Shown: positions 21,001 through 26,480 of the stretch, piece after piece
Numbering within the stretch: the first letter of the stretch is position 1
How the letters are laid out: each line of letters starts with the position of its first letter
Assembly: GCF_900156395.1 (NCBI RefSeq)
Contig: NZ_FTNL01000019.1
Span: 28,220-92,219 of the forward strand
Origin: Fluoribacter gormanii
GTDB taxonomy: Bacteria; Pseudomonadota; Gammaproteobacteria; Legionellales; Legionellaceae
Direction: 5' to 3'
Length of the DNA: 64,000 nucleotides
The notes under the pieces: model-generated
Told to the model about the DNA's origin: nothing
Seen by the model: only the letters and a program-made list of their open reading frames with translations
Database searches by the model: none
Made by a program: the position numbers and the translations under genes

Positions 21001-22052
21001 GCCCCAGCCTCCATATGTCCTACATTTGCTTTAATCGAACCAATATAGCAACTCGGATAATTATGACTTAATGCTTCAAGTTCTATGGGATCACCAAGAT
21101 TAGTTCCCGTGCCATGAGCTTCAATATATGCAACATCGAGATACGCACATTGTTTTTGGGCCAAACGAATCAGATTAGATTGTGCAGTAGCACTAGGAGC
21201 GGTCATTGTGCTGGTAGTTCCATTGTGATTGCAACTAATCCCGGTAACGGCCGCTAAAACCGGAAGATTTAATGAGTCCGCCTTTGCTTTTGAGGTAACC
21301 AGCAAAGTAACCATTCCCTCTAAAGGCAAATACCCATCGGCTTGCATAGAAAAAGTATGACACCAACCACTTCGAGAGAGCATACCCGCTTTTTTGAAGC
21401 TCTGATGCCGCAAAGCACTATCAATATAATTAACCCCCAGTACAAAAGCAAAATCATTTTGGCCTTGTCTGATGCTGTCACATGCGTCTTTTAAAGCAAC
21501 CAATGAACTGGCGCAAGCAGCATTAATACTTTTACTTTCTCCAGTAAAGTTAAAACAGTACGAAACTCGATTGGCAACACTCGCTTCACAATTATTTAAA
21601 AACAAACGGCTGTCACTATTGCATGCACTCATTGCATAAGAATGCAGGTTATCCACCGTCATCACTCCGGCATAAACACCGGTTGTTGCCTGCTGCAACT
21701 CATAACGCGCCATACCTGCATTTTCCAGACACGTATGTACGCCATACAACGCTAATTTTTGTTGAGGATCAAGATGAGCAATGTCTTTGGCAGTCAGATT
21801 AAATAAGTCTGGATCAAAAAAACTCCAATCAGCAAACAAATTGGCATAGGTCGTTTCACCCTCAGTACGCCACTTTCTTGAAGGATCTACTGAATACCTT
21901 GATCTTTGGCCTGCAATTAAAAATTGCCACAAGGCTTCCTCAGTTTCTATCTGTGGAAGCCTTAAACTTAAACCGATGAGTACGGGGGTAGTATCCTCAA
22001 GAAGTGAGTTCTTTTGAGGTATTGGCAATAATTCCTGTTCCATTTGGTTCAT
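9036..22052 (-). CDS. Trans-AT-type polyketide synthase, KS-KR-MT-ACP / KS-DH-KR-ACP / KS-KR-MT-ACP
   Basis: The 4338-aa protein has three modules. Module 1: KS (AACASS, Cys about 180; HGTGT about 313; NVGH), a long low-similarity stretch, KR (GGAGGIG about 967), C-methyltransferase (LEVGAGSGAST about 1356) and ACP (LGFDSLSL about 1607). Module 2: KS (DTACSSS about 1832), DH (HRLHQRPILPG about 2127; FDSVLQ about 2281), KR (GGLGAIS about 2570, third Gly replaced) and ACP (LGFNSILF about 2841, Asp replaced by Asn). Module 3: KS (DTACSSS about 3067), KR (GGMGGIG about 3671), MT (LELGAGVGATT about 4041) and ACP (IGLDSITG about 4271). No AT, ER or thioesterase is seen, so malonyl units must be loaded by a separate enzyme outside the window. 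The start has AAAGG six bases upstream and lies 56 bases inside the preceding gene. Two repeat-like inserts sit in linkers. Confidence 0.95.
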   Translation of the reverse strand: MNQMEQELLPIPQKNSLLEDTTPVLIGLSLRLPQIETEEALWQFLIAGQRSRYSVDPSRKWRTEGETTYANLFADWSFFDPDLFNLTAKDIAHLDPQQKLALYGVHTCLENAGMARYELQQATTGVYAGVMTVDNLHSYAMSACNSDSRLFLNNCEASVANRVSYCFNFTGESKSINAACASSLVALKDACDSIRQGQNDFAFVLGVNYIDSALRHQSFKKAGMLSRSGWCHTFSMQADGYLPLEGMVTLLVTSKAKADSLNLPVLAAVTGISCNHNGTTSTMTAPSATAQSNLIRLAQKQCAYLDVAYIEAHGTGTNLGDPIELEALSHNYPSCYIGSIKANVGHMEAGAGLLGVAKCLLILKNRQIPPHVLSDTANVLLPETLNINTESIDYNHSQIAVSSFGFGGTNAHAILQRVPERVPIKTNESFKLPVLLSARTREDLESLVALSEDHVLPEQKYHLALNSIYTQEHLVPFRQAGWLNEHERHIDWMSVNNGFLVLPGDCAPTSFVQLRPYLQSTFSERLPEYWIHLIHDFLSDIRCIEAYGSAVSLAIKANQKMQTHLILNGEHYSALIDLDDYVLKLVHDLVIEPSEVNQLIVESMALYQHQYTFKGFLQTLLPAELLVLFEQNDLQQIQNTSMHEDKQFIHYQLIVILLWARLCVINKWQLSTVKKELLGRFSPSFVEIMALLEQQLLLPEEIKLLLSLDSAYIELFKNRLSERISTISEVNGFTLLNAYYKPHLTFAPDSQNSSTNHCIFHFKAGQSICIDLDHVSGKDVLTLSDEFVLQLWLKGFAFDFERYLGAMPFERKSYFKKAKKNSLEKEKRFDTLQTTLKCMNHHEFSNLKTIHWTEYSVHDILAQDLSVTIDYPEKDPIQWVIEIIRQISVKCRNQLKKQRIIHLKLDENYSAQEVELITHFVNAVNLEINPLHINVVDFKGRFYQYNHVTLQFPKVDRKGFEYRGTYVLVGGAGGIGLKLGAYLQEKYEAYIYVVGRKPYNQLSEQVQGQLQQSKMIYYCCDPDEHNALLTCLEQIAAAEKISGIFHLAVACHDEWWVKQSEHSLSTTLKQVSQRNSWLVAEELSRFAKNLYVFTSIQAYYPNLGATIYSFEAALKNYLLAQQKSLPCFITALGVIEGIGLATSADYSRYMASNDLAPLSFTELMELFEQQIDTQTPFALITGRTKQNEFITTATVNKNKILEEFVALSLLLRINQSFPMHGLNVAMFFAPFQKHFQLLVRELFNIWQKLQFIRVEEDFIYIDQEVKQLEALKSSYEDELKEENYSSRLKLFLAVCDQYPELLSGTLLPHQIIFPQGNTELVQGFYEHHAVADHANQMLASKLRNYCLSSAKKIKILEVGAGSGASTRAILDALHDQSFTYYFTDISSALVNKARCYFSKYEHSMEFRVFDMEQMDSQHEFYQAFDVVIATNAIHATSDILNSLNSLCECLIDSGHLLLNELVEKTNYTTAIFGLFDGWWNAKDQHLRQMNSPLLSAEQWISVLQEMNLTDIEYQCSCLNFSFAEQIVIDAKINRQVQIKKQPALMMPLSKISMEPWDKERDVGCGREKQQAPIHSTKNQQWIVEQLAQTLYLDSKTIQLDDRLSDLGFDSLSLSDLYQKLKPKYPEFGIAELFAVDTVDALVKRFTDNECTETPDEVHFDLNHYNRETDIAIVGLSYQLPHTGSDDFISMLQQGKTAFAPIPKSRWAHDSFFDAQKGKQGKSYAGSGSFLNDIDCFDEAFFKLSPREAAFIDPQERLLLQNAYSALADANAFPIASDNKISVFVGISGAYYSWLKEDWTTQKHANSSCAYWSAANRISYSFNLHGPSMAVDTACSSSLSALHLACQSVLADESTMAVVGGVNLIVHPRQMVELSDLHMLSAQNINASFSQNADGFVYAEGVVALCIKKLGVAVAEGNKIYGVIKGSALNSGGKMHGYTVPNPEAQKQVILSALQKAGINSWQINYIEAHGTGTVLGDPIEIKALSEVYQNKAFLGSVKSNIGHSEACAGLAGLVRILLQYQDEQVFAGVNAWPLNEHCHFEKTQLIIPEKNTAWGQSRGARYSALSSFGAGGSNAHIILQDYPLIPEARMQHYSFKKQVHWIVPRSSFAATQEHPLVLQTKAYYFEQHRLHQRPILPGVAHIYFCYQAYIRNRGQTSPISIREIKWLNPIYADCEGDALALMIRFKSEATYILCELAGGLLHSSSTYHAVDDTPAFKEYASFAVECVHDVSPAAMYAQFRRNNWYHGEAFQCVHSIRVNPDKNKAIAALTLVAPHEAPTLDPRLFDSVLQCVSVLQEGLPEDQVYIPQKIEVLNLVHEWTTKIYIVVEDKSLRAFSPRYDISIFDEQYRLVSHIAGFCMIPIHKQQIIQQNTESSEISSAGSTAESRNRSALLESEVKSSEVNTSQKPVHYFKPFWQRIDCDKVTGRTLEWLQATETPGTSSVCSMICVNQLQNTQQFMSLLQNVQHALQTRKKLQLILCFDDSGETPVYAQAVHAYLRTAQCEFPELRYSVVLLPWELSSQLLPRVAQSQLPTWVKVNREGVFHTQYYHGVTPDQREARLLFKQNGVYVIAGGLGAISKIIAQYLVTQYQARVLLLGRRNPSIEHIHWLQQSNISYKQVDVSDYEALQTCITHFVLEHGGVLNGCIQAAGVQQDSLIINQSAAAFETALTAKVTGTLNLDKATRVYRLDYFLLLSSYSSILANIGQSIYAAANGFLDGFAVLRESLRIQGECSGFTYSINLPFWEQGGMQVSDSVLVRMQKEWGMQAINNATGCRILETLSALSWPQIIAHQGEQEVILQQLNHSKSTKKYRSELNMEFKLFVVNTIKKILELEGHFALTASFGDLGFNSILFTELANHLNDAYDLAITPATFFGYKTIAEFIGNYEPQTKPNSGTEVQSEEVKPLTQHHSIDEDIPVIIGYSALLPGCKNLNDFWQLLVNQRHVFSQTPANRLHYMQQYPGTFIDGVDAFDAAFFNISPFEAIVMDPQQRLLLQEVWHALEMGGINPLHLKGSATGVYVGASTFDYAKLLTRYQVSNPYIPVATVHSLLANRISHYFDLSGPSEAVDTACSSSLYALDRAVKAIRQGEIEQAIVCGVNLLLDDEFFNAFTQSGMLSATKICKPFDKHADGYIRGEGIIVIILQNQARAWAQNNTIYAKILSSGVNHTGKANTLTSPSSKAQQKLYEHVYSSIDIARISYIEAHGTGTPLGDPIELEGLKNFVADKNVAIQVGSVKGNIGHLEPASGLAGLIKILLMFQHQVIPGQANLSEINPYLGLQQSGLSISQETHAWQQKQINGELISRCAAVSSFGFGGVNAHVVLEQGTIIQQHPSGSFVALIPLSAANEASLRILVKNYIDWLQATTHLDPQSFCFTLQKRRLHHRYRVMFQWHNQQQLIQQMQNWLDSSAMPQISDDYQSMVQAYLAGDAVFSPAANPSEMMPVHDTPAYPFLRKKIWFKTEENQLVYVKKEVHAEMTHQPLHNQNIVIIHAECFIETLKPISSQLEKNNKVLSYNLSYFNPGEFQLFLAAHPNLDHFIIYPHYPDFNLEINFFNQDLLSLIQPLFDVLKTTLSSNLFTKKITIDWYSYAAKANHPQVAMICGLLGSLAKEMPHWHLKHFIIDTPLARSMLEMVYPGPHQTIHYRKEQYWLSSQELAHDCEENDFLITQGTYLILGGMGGIGRRLAQFLIDSYHAKVILVGRSPLTEEGRQFVHTYGEQVEFIQTDLTRDAECALLIKYLHVKHPIIHAVFNLVMQLQDSTVDSMTWQQFSHVIQAKLFSAYFIYQLHQQTQINAAVIFSSMQSSACLAGQANYAAASNALDAYCLRLEQETALPIKIINWSIWQEVGAVADSFYLERARDLGFIPLTTQQALEAMQLGLNSQYAQFAIQNKSVPQSSKTQSVLPIKAGLDGVNQFIYCLVSDLRNKHVLRNNVVPKYTRLVTYLNGLPEVSASAESLHHLHERCCQQHPAYEAYYRLAYLCYLHYELILGGSKAPAEIVFSEEGLKLLRALYAQSPESKMCNQHIAQYTDEYLKNSRQRVKILELGAGVGATTETLMDVLNDYEQLDYYYTDVSSFFLNQGKKLQEQVRFNLHCEHLDMNHLAELADDSFDVVLASNVVHLADDLEHTLKELQRILKPQGIFLLNEAVQEQAYLNFIFGLFDGWWQASSAERLNASPLLSQDLWLQKLTAAGFVVSEQHLREQEKAQKVFCCDMNHLGKEVQDSPSSALWVPSPHGGDGMIRRQVADFIRAALHLPKEQVLELNRPLAEIGLDSITGVSLVTNINKAFNLSLRTAVIFDYPTLQRLVDFVHSQLKEKEPIVTQSLPVDLFAGELIND
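9332..9358. repeat. Short palindromic repeat in the MT-ACP linker of the PKS
   Basis: Perfect 10-base arms TCCCATCTCC (9332-9341) and GGAGATGGGA (9349-9358) surround a 7-base loop inside the 4338-aa synthase. Together with the adjoining stretch to about 9385 it encodes DSPSSALWVPSPHGGDGM, unlike the rest of the protein, exactly between the methyltransferase and the last carrier protein. It looks like a second, different palindromic insert carried in frame. Confidence 0.6.
14889..14930. repeat. Possible degenerate half of the 6.2-kb palindromic element
   Basis: Read on the minus strand, this segment (CGGCTGGCTCAACCGCGG, then AATCCAGAAATC) resembles one arm plus loop of the element at 6212-6287 (CGGCTTGTCCACGGGATCCAGGAATATC). 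It lies in frame in the Ser-rich linker (SSAGSTAESRNRSALLES) between DH and KR of module 2. The match is by eye and imperfect, and no second arm is evident. Confidence 0.35.
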
Positions 22053-24435
22053 CTAACCTTTCTGATGAATGTGCAAAAAAGGAGGGAATATAGTCCGTTT
22101 TAAACCCCTGCTGGTACGTTTTTAAATGAGTGGTGAATTGTTTGTCCTTAAGCAAATTCATAGCTGCTTTTACAAACATTAGAGCGATGTAATAGCGCCC
22201 TTCATTCGTATTTTTATCAATTTTTAATTGAGCGGGATTAAATTGATTAAAGGGAGGTAAAGATTTTAATACATCTGGATCAAGTTTTAATTCATAACAT
22301 GTATTCAAGCCAAGTGAACAAATAGCGTATCGCAAATAAACGTAGGCTTTAGTTATTTGATAACTGGCTTCATCCAGTGCGGTAACTCGTCCTTTAGCAT
22401 AAGCAATATGCAAAAATGTCTCTTCTATGGCATTCAAACGTAAGAAATTAGCAATGGTTGCCAAATCAAAAAGTGGATTTCCTATTCGTGCAAACTCCCA
22501 ATCAATTAATGAAAATTGATTTCCTTCTGTTTGAAATAATATGTTCCAGGGATTCATGTCATAGTGACACAGACTGGTTTTTGGATTTAGATTAAGTAAG
22601 TGATCCAAGTCATTAAATAGAGACAAAACCAAAGAAAAATCATCAAATCTGGGATCTTTTTCAACAAGTTCCTTAACCCTGGATTTTAATTGCAAAAATT
22701 TATCGCTTTCCTTACTTTCGCACTTTGGAACTTTAATTCCATGCAATGCACTCACTACCGAACCCAGTGAGGCCAATCTATCCAGAGATTTATCCAATGG
22801 CCATCGCGGATCATTGGCAACGAACTCAAAAACAGCCACTTTTTGTTCTGCATTAAAATAAATCATTTTAGGACCAATACCAGTACGTGAAGCAGCTTGA
22901 GCCGCATATAATTCTACCCACCCCTGTGCACTGTCCTCCTCTAATATTTTTATTACATAGTTCTGATTGTAGGCTTCCACTATAAAATTCTGACAAAAGG
23001 GAGATAAACCACCGTTCAATGGTTTTAAAGATCCTGCTCTCCATGGCAGAAATGACTGTAATGTAGCCTTTAGACGCATTGCAATCGCTTTAGAATTACT
23101 CATTTCGTCTACTGCACTTTCAGAAATCAATCCTTTAGGTTTTACTACCTGATCATCTACAAATAATCGCCAGCTACTACATACTAATCGTAAAGCCAGA
23201 AGTTCATCCTTACGAAGATATTTTAAAATTCCTCCCATAATAAAATAAGGAATTTGGAGCGCCCCAAAACTAAAATCTTTAGCAGGCTTATTTACATTTC
23301 CTAATAGTTTGGTATTAAGTTGCTGCTTAAACTGATAATCATTAACGATTTGCATCGCTTGCTTAATCAGCATCACACTAATATAAAACTTACCAGCATC
23401 ACTGCTTTTATCAATCGCTCCATCACTGGGTTGATATTCGTTAAACGCTGGTATTGATCCAATATCAATGTGATTTACACTCATGGGATCGCTAATATTT
23501 GCCGCAAAACTAATTGCAAATCGCAATAAAGCGATTTGTTGCATGTGCACATAATGCATCAGTTCTTCTGAAGATGGCTTACGTCCTAAATAATGCGTCA
23601 AAAGAGAATTTGCTGCAGCTGGCTTTAAGCGTAATGTGGCAACCACAATCGCTAAGTCGAGGAAGGGATCAAGCAACCCTGCGCATTCCCAATCAATAAA
23701 ATAGAAATCTTCGGGTGTCGCCAACAGATTATTAGGATTCATATCATTATGACAATAATGTGTTTGTCTCACTAAACCCGTTAAACAATCAAGCTGCATC
23801 AGAGCATATTGTTGCAAGAAAAAAACCGGCGAGGCTTTAATGTAACTATTTAACGTGACTCGACGTTCAGCGATTAAGGTTGATTTTTCAATTTCCGAGC
23901 GTCTTTGTAAATGTGGTCCGGAATGAATCACTGCAAATTTCTTTGCAATAAGCTTTAGTTGTTCATCATCCAGTCGTGCTGTAATCGATGGGCTATTTTC
24001 AACATAACGCATGATGACAACACCTGCAGAAAAATCAAAATATTCTACTTCTGGTGCTATTTTTTTCTGGGCGAAAAAAATGGATGCAAATACTTCCCGA
24101 GTTCGCCCTTCGTTATGTCTTATATGCCGTAAAACAAAACGCTCGTCGCCAACTTGCACTAGATAGCTATTGGCCCAGGGAGAAAATCCGCCGGTTAATC
24201 GTTTTATGGTAATAGGAGACTTAGGTGTTACGGGTAAAATTGCTTGAATATGAGAAAGTAATTCAGAAATATCCGTTGAGTCCTTTGCTTCAATGCATAA
24301 TTCATAACCCTCATTGGAAAATAAGTGTTTCCAACTTTTGTTGACAGCACTTAATCTTTTTTTCTCATCTAAAGATAAATTATTAACAATCTTTTGAACT
24401 ACGCTTAAGGGTAGAGAACGATTAAAAAATTTCAT
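21997..24435 (-). CDS. Tandem F-box / APH-choline-kinase-like phosphotransferase protein
   Basis: The 812-aa protein is an internal duplication of one unit: an F-box-like helix bundle followed by an aminoglycoside/choline-kinase-type domain. Unit 1 has LPLSVVQKIVNNLSLDEKKRLS with SWKHLF (8-41), GGFSPWANSYLV (about 82), the catalytic HNDMNPNNLL (about 227) and IDWECAGLLDPFLDLA (about 247). Unit 2 has IPYFIMGGILKYLRKDELLALR with SSWRLF (392-425), GGLSPFCQNFIV (about 473), HYDMNPWNIL (about 625) and IDWEFARIGNPLFDLA (about 643), where Asn replaces the Asp of the first copy. There is no signal peptide. F-boxes recruit eukaryotic SCF ubiquitin ligases, so host targeting is plausible. The gene leads the PKS operon and overlaps it by 56 bases, so a role in product tailoring or self-protection is equally possible. 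The substrate is unknown. Confidence 0.8.
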   Translation of the reverse strand: MKFFNRSLPLSVVQKIVNNLSLDEKKRLSAVNKSWKHLFSNEGYELCIEAKDSTDISELLSHIQAILPVTPKSPITIKRLTGGFSPWANSYLVQVGDERFVLRHIRHNEGRTREVFASIFFAQKKIAPEVEYFDFSAGVVIMRYVENSPSITARLDDEQLKLIAKKFAVIHSGPHLQRRSEIEKSTLIAERRVTLNSYIKASPVFFLQQYALMQLDCLTGLVRQTHYCHNDMNPNNLLATPEDFYFIDWECAGLLDPFLDLAIVVATLRLKPAAANSLLTHYLGRKPSSEELMHYVHMQQIALLRFAISFAANISDPMSVNHIDIGSIPAFNEYQPSDGAIDKSSDAGKFYISVMLIKQAMQIVNDYQFKQQLNTKLLGNVNKPAKDFSFGALQIPYFIMGGILKYLRKDELLALRLVCSSWRLFVDDQVVKPKGLISESAVDEMSNSKAIAMRLKATLQSFLPWRAGSLKPLNGGLSPFCQNFIVEAYNQNYVIKILEEDSAQGWVELYAAQAASRTGIGPKMIYFNAEQKVAVFEFVANDPRWPLDKSLDRLASLGSVVSALHGIKVPKCESKESDKFLQLKSRVKELVEKDPRFDDFSLVLSLFNDLDHLLNLNPKTSLCHYDMNPWNILFQTEGNQFSLIDWEFARIGNPLFDLATIANFLRLNAIEETFLHIAYAKGRVTALDEASYQITKAYVYLRYAICSLGLNTCYELKLDPDVLKSLPPFNQFNPAQLKIDKNTNEGRYYIALMFVKAAMNLLKDKQFTTHLKTYQQGFKTDYIPSFFAHSSERLDEPNGTGIIANTSKELTS

Positions 24436-24468
24436 GAACCAATTAAAAATTAATGTCAGTTGATGGGC

Positions 24469-24497
24469 ATATTAATTAAATAAAAGACATAAATCAA
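24469..24497 (-). promoter_or_regulatory. Candidate promoter of the F-box kinase-PKS operon
   Basis: On the minus strand TTGATT (24497-24492) and TAATAT (24474-24469) are 17 bases apart, placing a start of transcription near 24462, about 27 bases before the ATG at 24435. The surroundings are AT-rich, so a chance match is possible. Confidence 0.45.
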
Positions 24498-24615
24498 ACG
24501 ATAACGAATCAGAGTTCCTGATAGGAAAATCTCTTTTTAATCTCTCCAAGGAGAGTGACGCGCGAAGACACGGAGCGGAAATTGGAAATTATTCATCAAA
24601 AACCGCTACGAAAAC

Positions 24616-24849
24616 CTAAACCCCGTGGGTTGACGTGGTTTGTTGCGCATCTAATGCTGACATCAGATTATCATTATAAGCACCAACAAGACTTGATAGG
24701 CGTTGCATTTCTTCCTGTCCCATCTTTTGTGATATAGAACCATCGTTCAATTGACGTTCCACCAATTCGCGTTGTGCATTTAAATTTTGAATGACTCTCT
24801 GTAATTCTTGAGGTGTAACACTAGGATTTGTCGATTGTTTAAAAAACAT
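24616..24849 (-). CDS. Small hypothetical protein, helical
   Basis: The 77-aa product is not recognised. It is hydrophilic, rich in Gln, Glu, Asn and Ser, and has a heptad-like middle (LQRVIQNLNAQRELVERQL), suggesting a small coiled-coil protein with no signal peptide or membrane segment. AAGG lies eight bases before the ATG. It stands alone upstream of the PKS operon on the same strand and is divergent from the next gene on its right. Small cytosolic proteins of this composition are common among secreted Legionella proteins, but nothing here proves export. Confidence 0.6.
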   Translation of the reverse strand: MFFKQSTNPSVTPQELQRVIQNLNAQRELVERQLNDGSISQKMGQEEMQRLSSLVGAYNDNLMSALDAQQTTSTHGV

Positions 24850-25052
24850 AATAGCACCTTATTTTAGCTTAATTCACTCATTTTACCTTCAGTTTTTTTA
24901 CTGTTCAATCCTTCTTTGCTCGATGTAAAATCATTCTGTCACTTTTGCATCCCATCGTGTTAATTAATTACTCTTTAGCGCCAATTACTGTTCAAGTAGA
25001 GTATTATATGATACAAATCGCGCTCACTAAATCACTTGAGATATATTTGAAC

Positions 25053-26231
25053 ATGGCAGAGCCCAAAATAATACCACCACAAACTGATACCCACTTTAAA
25101 TTGCTTTATGAAAAGGCGGCCCAACAGATTATCGAAAATAATACTGCCTTCACGATGATATCTAATAAAATTAAGAATCAGTTTTTGAATTTCTATAGGT
25201 TGCATTCTAATGAACAACTTGAATTGATGAATGACTTATCAAAGATCTCGGGGTTACCCAAAGAGATACTCGAGATGATGAGTCAATTTCCCTATTTTGA
25301 TGTAATTCCCCTTGATATTATTAAAGAAATTGGCTCCTATCTCAAGAAGAAGGAACCAAAAGAAGATAAGCATACCAGCGCATTAGTAGCAACCCAAAAA
25401 AGACTGCATGCTTTATTTCAGCCAGATAGGTTGAAGAATTTATTATCTCAGTTGTTATTATTTGTAGCGACAGGGAAACCGGATAAAGCACAAAAAATAG
25501 TCGATATGCATCCTGAATTACTATTGAAAACGGGGACAGTAACCGACTATTCGGGTAGAACGTTCAAAGACATCAGCGCATACGAGTACGCCTACTGGGC
25601 AAAGGACAGCCACATGTGCCGTATGCTGGAACAATATATGAATCCAGAGACAAAAGCGGAGATGCTTAAGCGCTGTGAGGCAATAGAGAAATATGGGTTG
25701 ACTTACATACAACATGGGGTCGAGGTCAAGGGGTCAAAGCATTTTGATTTTACGCCACTCAAAAACGCATTAAAAAATTATACTGATGGGTATGATGGTT
25801 GGTTTGACGCAAGTAATTGGACGGCCATAGAGACAGCCTGGCTCAAAGTAGGTATCGCGCAGCGCGATGTTCCAGTTCATGTGGCTTATGAATATTGCCG
25901 GAAAGACCGTGCGTTTGCCCCGAAGCCAGAATTTAATGAAGATACATTACCGCGTGAGTTAACATTCCGCAATTATACTACAGGTACCAATGAGTCTTGG
26001 TTTCCATTGATTATTTCTGACGCAGGAGGCCTCGGAGTTACTTTTGCAATAACCCGCGATTCAGGAGATGCCAACGGAGCCGGGGCTCTAAGTGCGTGGC
26101 CAGGAGATGTTTTATTGGATTGGGTAGCCATAGACCAGCTCGATAAAGTAAGAACTAATGAGCTCGCACAGTTGCTCGAAAACCTGAAGTCAGTTGAACC
26201 TGCTCCTGATAATGGTTTCTCATATCCATAA
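25053..26231 (+). CDS. Effector-like protein with F-box-like and ankyrin-like segments
   Basis: No precise function is recognised. The frame is open from a TTG at 24945; ATG 25053 (MAEPKIIPP) gives a 392-aa protein and is chosen because the residues before it look non-coding, though ATG 25008 is possible and no strong ribosome site separates them. About residue 80 the stretch VIPLDIIKEIGSYLKKK, followed by VATQKRLHALF, resembles an F-box helix. The next 70 residues (LLFVATGKPDKAQKIVDMHPEL, then AYEYAYWAKDSHMCRMLEQYM) look like one or two degenerate ankyrin repeats. From memory, the DYSGRTF block between them recurs in Legionella effector candidates. The C-terminal 150 residues are unassigned. 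No signal peptide is seen. A translocated effector is the best guess. Confidence 0.65.
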   Translation: MAEPKIIPPQTDTHFKLLYEKAAQQIIENNTAFTMISNKIKNQFLNFYRLHSNEQLELMNDLSKISGLPKEILEMMSQFPYFDVIPLDIIKEIGSYLKKKEPKEDKHTSALVATQKRLHALFQPDRLKNLLSQLLLFVATGKPDKAQKIVDMHPELLLKTGTVTDYSGRTFKDISAYEYAYWAKDSHMCRMLEQYMNPETKAEMLKRCEAIEKYGLTYIQHGVEVKGSKHFDFTPLKNALKNYTDGYDGWFDASNWTAIETAWLKVGIAQRDVPVHVAYEYCRKDRAFAPKPEFNEDTLPRELTFRNYTTGTNESWFPLIISDAGGLGVTFAITRDSGDANGAGALSAWPGDVLLDWVAIDQLDKVRTNELAQLLENLKSVEPAPDNGFSYP

Positions 26232-26480
26232 TGGCATGGTGAGGCACTCAACAGTGGGAGCCTCTGGTTTGACAGCGTAATAAACCACCCGCTTACCACG
26301 TTAATTGAAAACAAGTAAACTTTAGAAATCAATTAAACCAAAAGTTAATCTAAAATTTTTACAGATTGCTAGCAAAACCACTCAGTACAATTATCTATAA
26401 AGTGAGTAAACAATTATTACTTTGCTCGCCTCCTTAAAAAGGATAGAATGTGGCCTGTCTAAGTTTTCTGTACATGGATA

